From Opisthocomus hoazin (lineage: Eukaryota > Chordata > Aves > Opisthocomiformes > Opisthocomidae), in assembly GCF_030867145.1 (NCBI RefSeq), contig NC_134434.1, forward strand, positions 2,356,001 through 2,420,000: a stretch of DNA of 64,000 nucleotides. The letters are read 5' to 3'. The position numbers and the translations under genes are program-made. Each line of letters starts with the position of its first letter. Within the stretch, counting starts at the first letter, position 1. Below, one piece after another: positions 61,501 through 64,000 of the stretch. The notes beneath the pieces were generated by a model. It was not told the DNA's origin, searched no databases, and was given only the letters and a program-made list of their open reading frames with translations.

Positions 61501-64000
61501 TCCCCGGGTCCTGTTTACAGATCCGCTTGGCCCAGCCTGGGTGTTATTACTGCTAAGTGCACAGATAACACCATTAATAAGCAGGCTGCCGATAGCAGAG
61601 GGGCAAACATGACTCCTAACGTTTAGCAGCTTTCTCTCAACCTCTGAGTAAAGGCAGCTTGTCCAGGGCAGAGCAGGGCAGCGATTTACGCAATCGATCC
61701 AGTTAGTTCAACTCATCCTCTCCCTTTCTCTCCCTCTCCTGCACCCTTGCGCACTTAATGACTTGGTCAAACTTGTGTCAATAAGTTCAAGTTAAACAGC
61801 TGCTCTTTTTCAACATAAAGGCCAAATTAGGAGGATCAACCGGTCTCCCAGGGCTTTACAACTCCTCTGGGTTCAACCTCAGCTCCAAAGCCAGGAGAGG
61901 CCATGGAAGGATGCTTCATCTTTGCAGCCCAGATGCACAATCCCATTGGCAAAACCACTGGGGCACAGCAGCCCCCAGCATTTTATTTCAGGCCCATCTT
62001 TAAAGGAAAAATTTCCAGTTTCACTCCAGCTTATTTACCCCAGGATATATTCAGACTCCTGGCCTCCATTTCCCAGTTCTGCAGTCACCGCAGTTTAAGG
62101 GTGACTAAACACTGAAAAACAGCCAGGTTTGTTCATGTCTCACACGTAAACCGCTGGCATTGTTCAACAAAGAGGCCACCAAATAGCTCCTGGGAGATCT
62201 CAGTTCCCTGCTAAGCTCTAGAATGGGGTCCAGAGAAGAGCCAGGCATCCACAGGAGAGCCTGATTGCACGTAGGGGATCACGGAACATCAACGTGAAGA
62301 GCAGTGACATGGTCCTCCGAGCAGGCTGGAGATGTTGATGTTTTGGGGGAAGGCAGGACAAATCTAGCCATGGATATTCATGAAAACCTGCCCAGATCAA
62401 AGCAGGCGGGCTCCCCCCCAGCAGTGCAGGGCTTTGGTCAGACATTAAACATGACTGTATTGCTGGCAGACATCAAACACAATGGCTGCGCTGGCACACA
62501 CTGGGTGTTCTCGCCCGGGACCAATGGGCCCCTTTCACTCTTGTTTTCCGTCCCTTTCGTCACATCCCCCTGCACGATAACCTGTGCTCCCCCACCCACT
62601 CCTGCCCCTAATCAGCTTCTTGGGAAGTGTTTCATGGCTCTGAATTCCCAACTCACGCGTTTGCCAGCTGCAGGAGCCCCAGGGCTTGGGGGTTCATCCT
62701 GGGACACACAAACGCCTCTCCTTGCATGGAGAGCTCCATCCTCTCCTGATGGACCCTCTGGGCTCACCAGCTCAGGCAGAAATGCCAAATCCCCGTGGTC
62801 AGCCACAAAACCAGGGGGATCAACTCACCCCAGAGTCCCAAGACAGAAATCAGTTTGCCCTGCAAGAGGAGAGGGAATGGGGACAGCACAGCTTGGACAT
62901 AAAGCATCCCTGACCCCGCATGGCTGAGCCTGTGGGGTTTGTGCATGAGGGTCTGGCTCTGCAGTCAGCATTAACAGGTCGTAGCCATCACCCCCCAGAG
63001 AAGCAACCTTTCTGCCAGCAGTGCATCGCATTGGAGTAGTCCCTGCACCTAGGCTGGACTACGAGTTCTGCCTTTTGGGTCATTTTGGGTATCTGTGCTC
63101 TGGATAAAGGCACAAAGTAATGGCACACTTGAGGAAAAAATATGTTAGGATCTACCTAAAAACAAGGGAGGGGGGAACTCAGGTGGATTTTAGCCAAAGC
63201 AGCGTGGCTAAGCACTCCCAGCACAAGCCTGTGCCAGGAGATTAGCTCGACACTTGCCTGAGCCATGGCACAAATTAGTCACCGCAGCCTGTGGTTTTAC
63301 CAGTTGGCACGTCCTCTGCCAAGGCCGTTGACATGGGGCAACTCAGCAAGTGTAGAAAGGAGCTGATCCCCATTGGCTGCCCTTACAGAGCCAAGAGCTT
63401 CTCACTGACTAATGAATCTAATGACAATAATAGTCCCAAAGTAAACAAGGTGCAAAAGAAAATCAATGGGCTGGGAGCAGAGGCCGCATTCAGCGGCGAG
63501 CAGTCCTGACGGCTTCTGCCCACACCTTGGTCCGCTGGAAAGACTCACGTGCGTCCTGGTGGCACTCCAGCAAGCGGCTTTAACATCGGCTGCAACCGAG
63601 GCAGCGCCGGCAGCTGCTCCCACTGGCAGGCAGCGAGGGGCTGCAGAAGGTAAGGGCTGGGGCTCGGCTGCTCTCGGCAGCACGCAGCTACGGGCTCAAG
63701 GGGTTGGGTCCGCGGCAGCAGCTGCCGTGTCTGGGCACTTGGGTACCTCCTGACGCAGCATGGATGCGTTTCCACCCAATTCTGCTGATTTATGGCCTCT
63801 CCCCTCCCTCCCCTGACCCTGAAGCAGAGTAGTTACAGCCCTAGGAGAAGGGAGGGCATTTGCTCCTGCGCTTGCTAAGTTAGGAGAGTTTTGGAGCCAA
63901 TTGGGGGAGAGTTTAGGATCAACCTCCTCTAACAGAAGTGCACTGAATCCCCAAAGGGAGACAGAGCACCCCAGGGCACGTGCAAAGGAAGCACTGACAT
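58561..64000. other. Intergenic DNA right of OTOP2
   Basis: No exon of OTOP3, HID1 or any other known protein is recognised. An A-rich tract lies at 59651-59693. A mildly CpG-containing segment at about 63470-63649 ends in a good donor (CAGAAG before GTAAGG), which could be a 5' exon of a gene continuing beyond the window, but this is weak. Confidence 0.45.
59651..59693 (+). repeat. A-rich low-complexity tract
   Basis: AAAAAGAAAAAAAAAC followed by CAAAACCCCAAACCCTAAC-type sequence. It resembles a decayed poly(A) tail or simple repeat. No retroposed gene is recognised on its 5' side. Confidence 0.6.

Noticed and set aside
1-64000. CRISPR arrays, prokaryotic operons, insertion sequences or plasmid origins
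   Set aside because: The window is vertebrate nuclear DNA with spliced genes and LINEs. No regularly spaced direct repeats or bacterial-type gene layout is present.

Overview
The window looks like bird nuclear DNA. It is GC-rich, with compact spliced genes and several 5'-truncated CR1 LINE copies that end in the avian ATTCTGTG-type 3' repeats. Four vertebrate genes can be read exon by exon in the order FDXR(-) - FADS6(-) - USH1G(-) - OTOP2(+). This matches the gene order I recall for human 17q25.1 (GRIN2C-FDXR-FADS6-USH1G-OTOP2-OTOP3), so the segment is probably from a chicken-chr18-like microchromosome. Species cannot be fixed from sequence alone.

Layout. 1-1458: CR1 and the FDXR 3' flank. 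1459-10852: FDXR, mitochondrial ferredoxin reductase, 11 coding exons. 10853-11700: CpG-dense FDXR promoter. 14300-19224: FADS6, a fatty acid desaturase-like membrane protein, 6 coding exons. About 19.2-37.8 kb: intergenic DNA with one long and one short CR1, CpG-rich blocks, a small tandem repeat and no gene I can support. 37.8-48.1 kb: USH1G (SANS), two large coding exons plus a probable tiny terminal coding exon. 48.1-51.96 kb: divergent spacer between USH1G and OTOP2. 51963-57269: OTOP2, otopetrin proton channel, 6 coding exons, with an AU-rich 3' UTR to about 58.56 kb. From there to 64 kb I see no gene. OTOP3, expected next by synteny, is not visible.

All exon chains below were built by joining conserved protein blocks at GT/AG sites with matching codon phase. 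The resulting proteins have complete N and C termini (FDXR 512 aa, FADS6 408 aa, USH1G 469 aa, OTOP2 598 aa) and no internal breaks. The genes do not form one pathway. USH1G, OTOP family members and FDXR all have links to the inner ear or hearing, but here the neighbourhood is best explained as conserved synteny. I found no convincing new multi-gene system. The most interesting local signals are the USH1G stop codon that is also a splice donor, inverted CR1 copies across FDXR, repeated TATA-like boxes upstream of OTOP2, and unexplained CpG-rich blocks at 26 and 31 kb.
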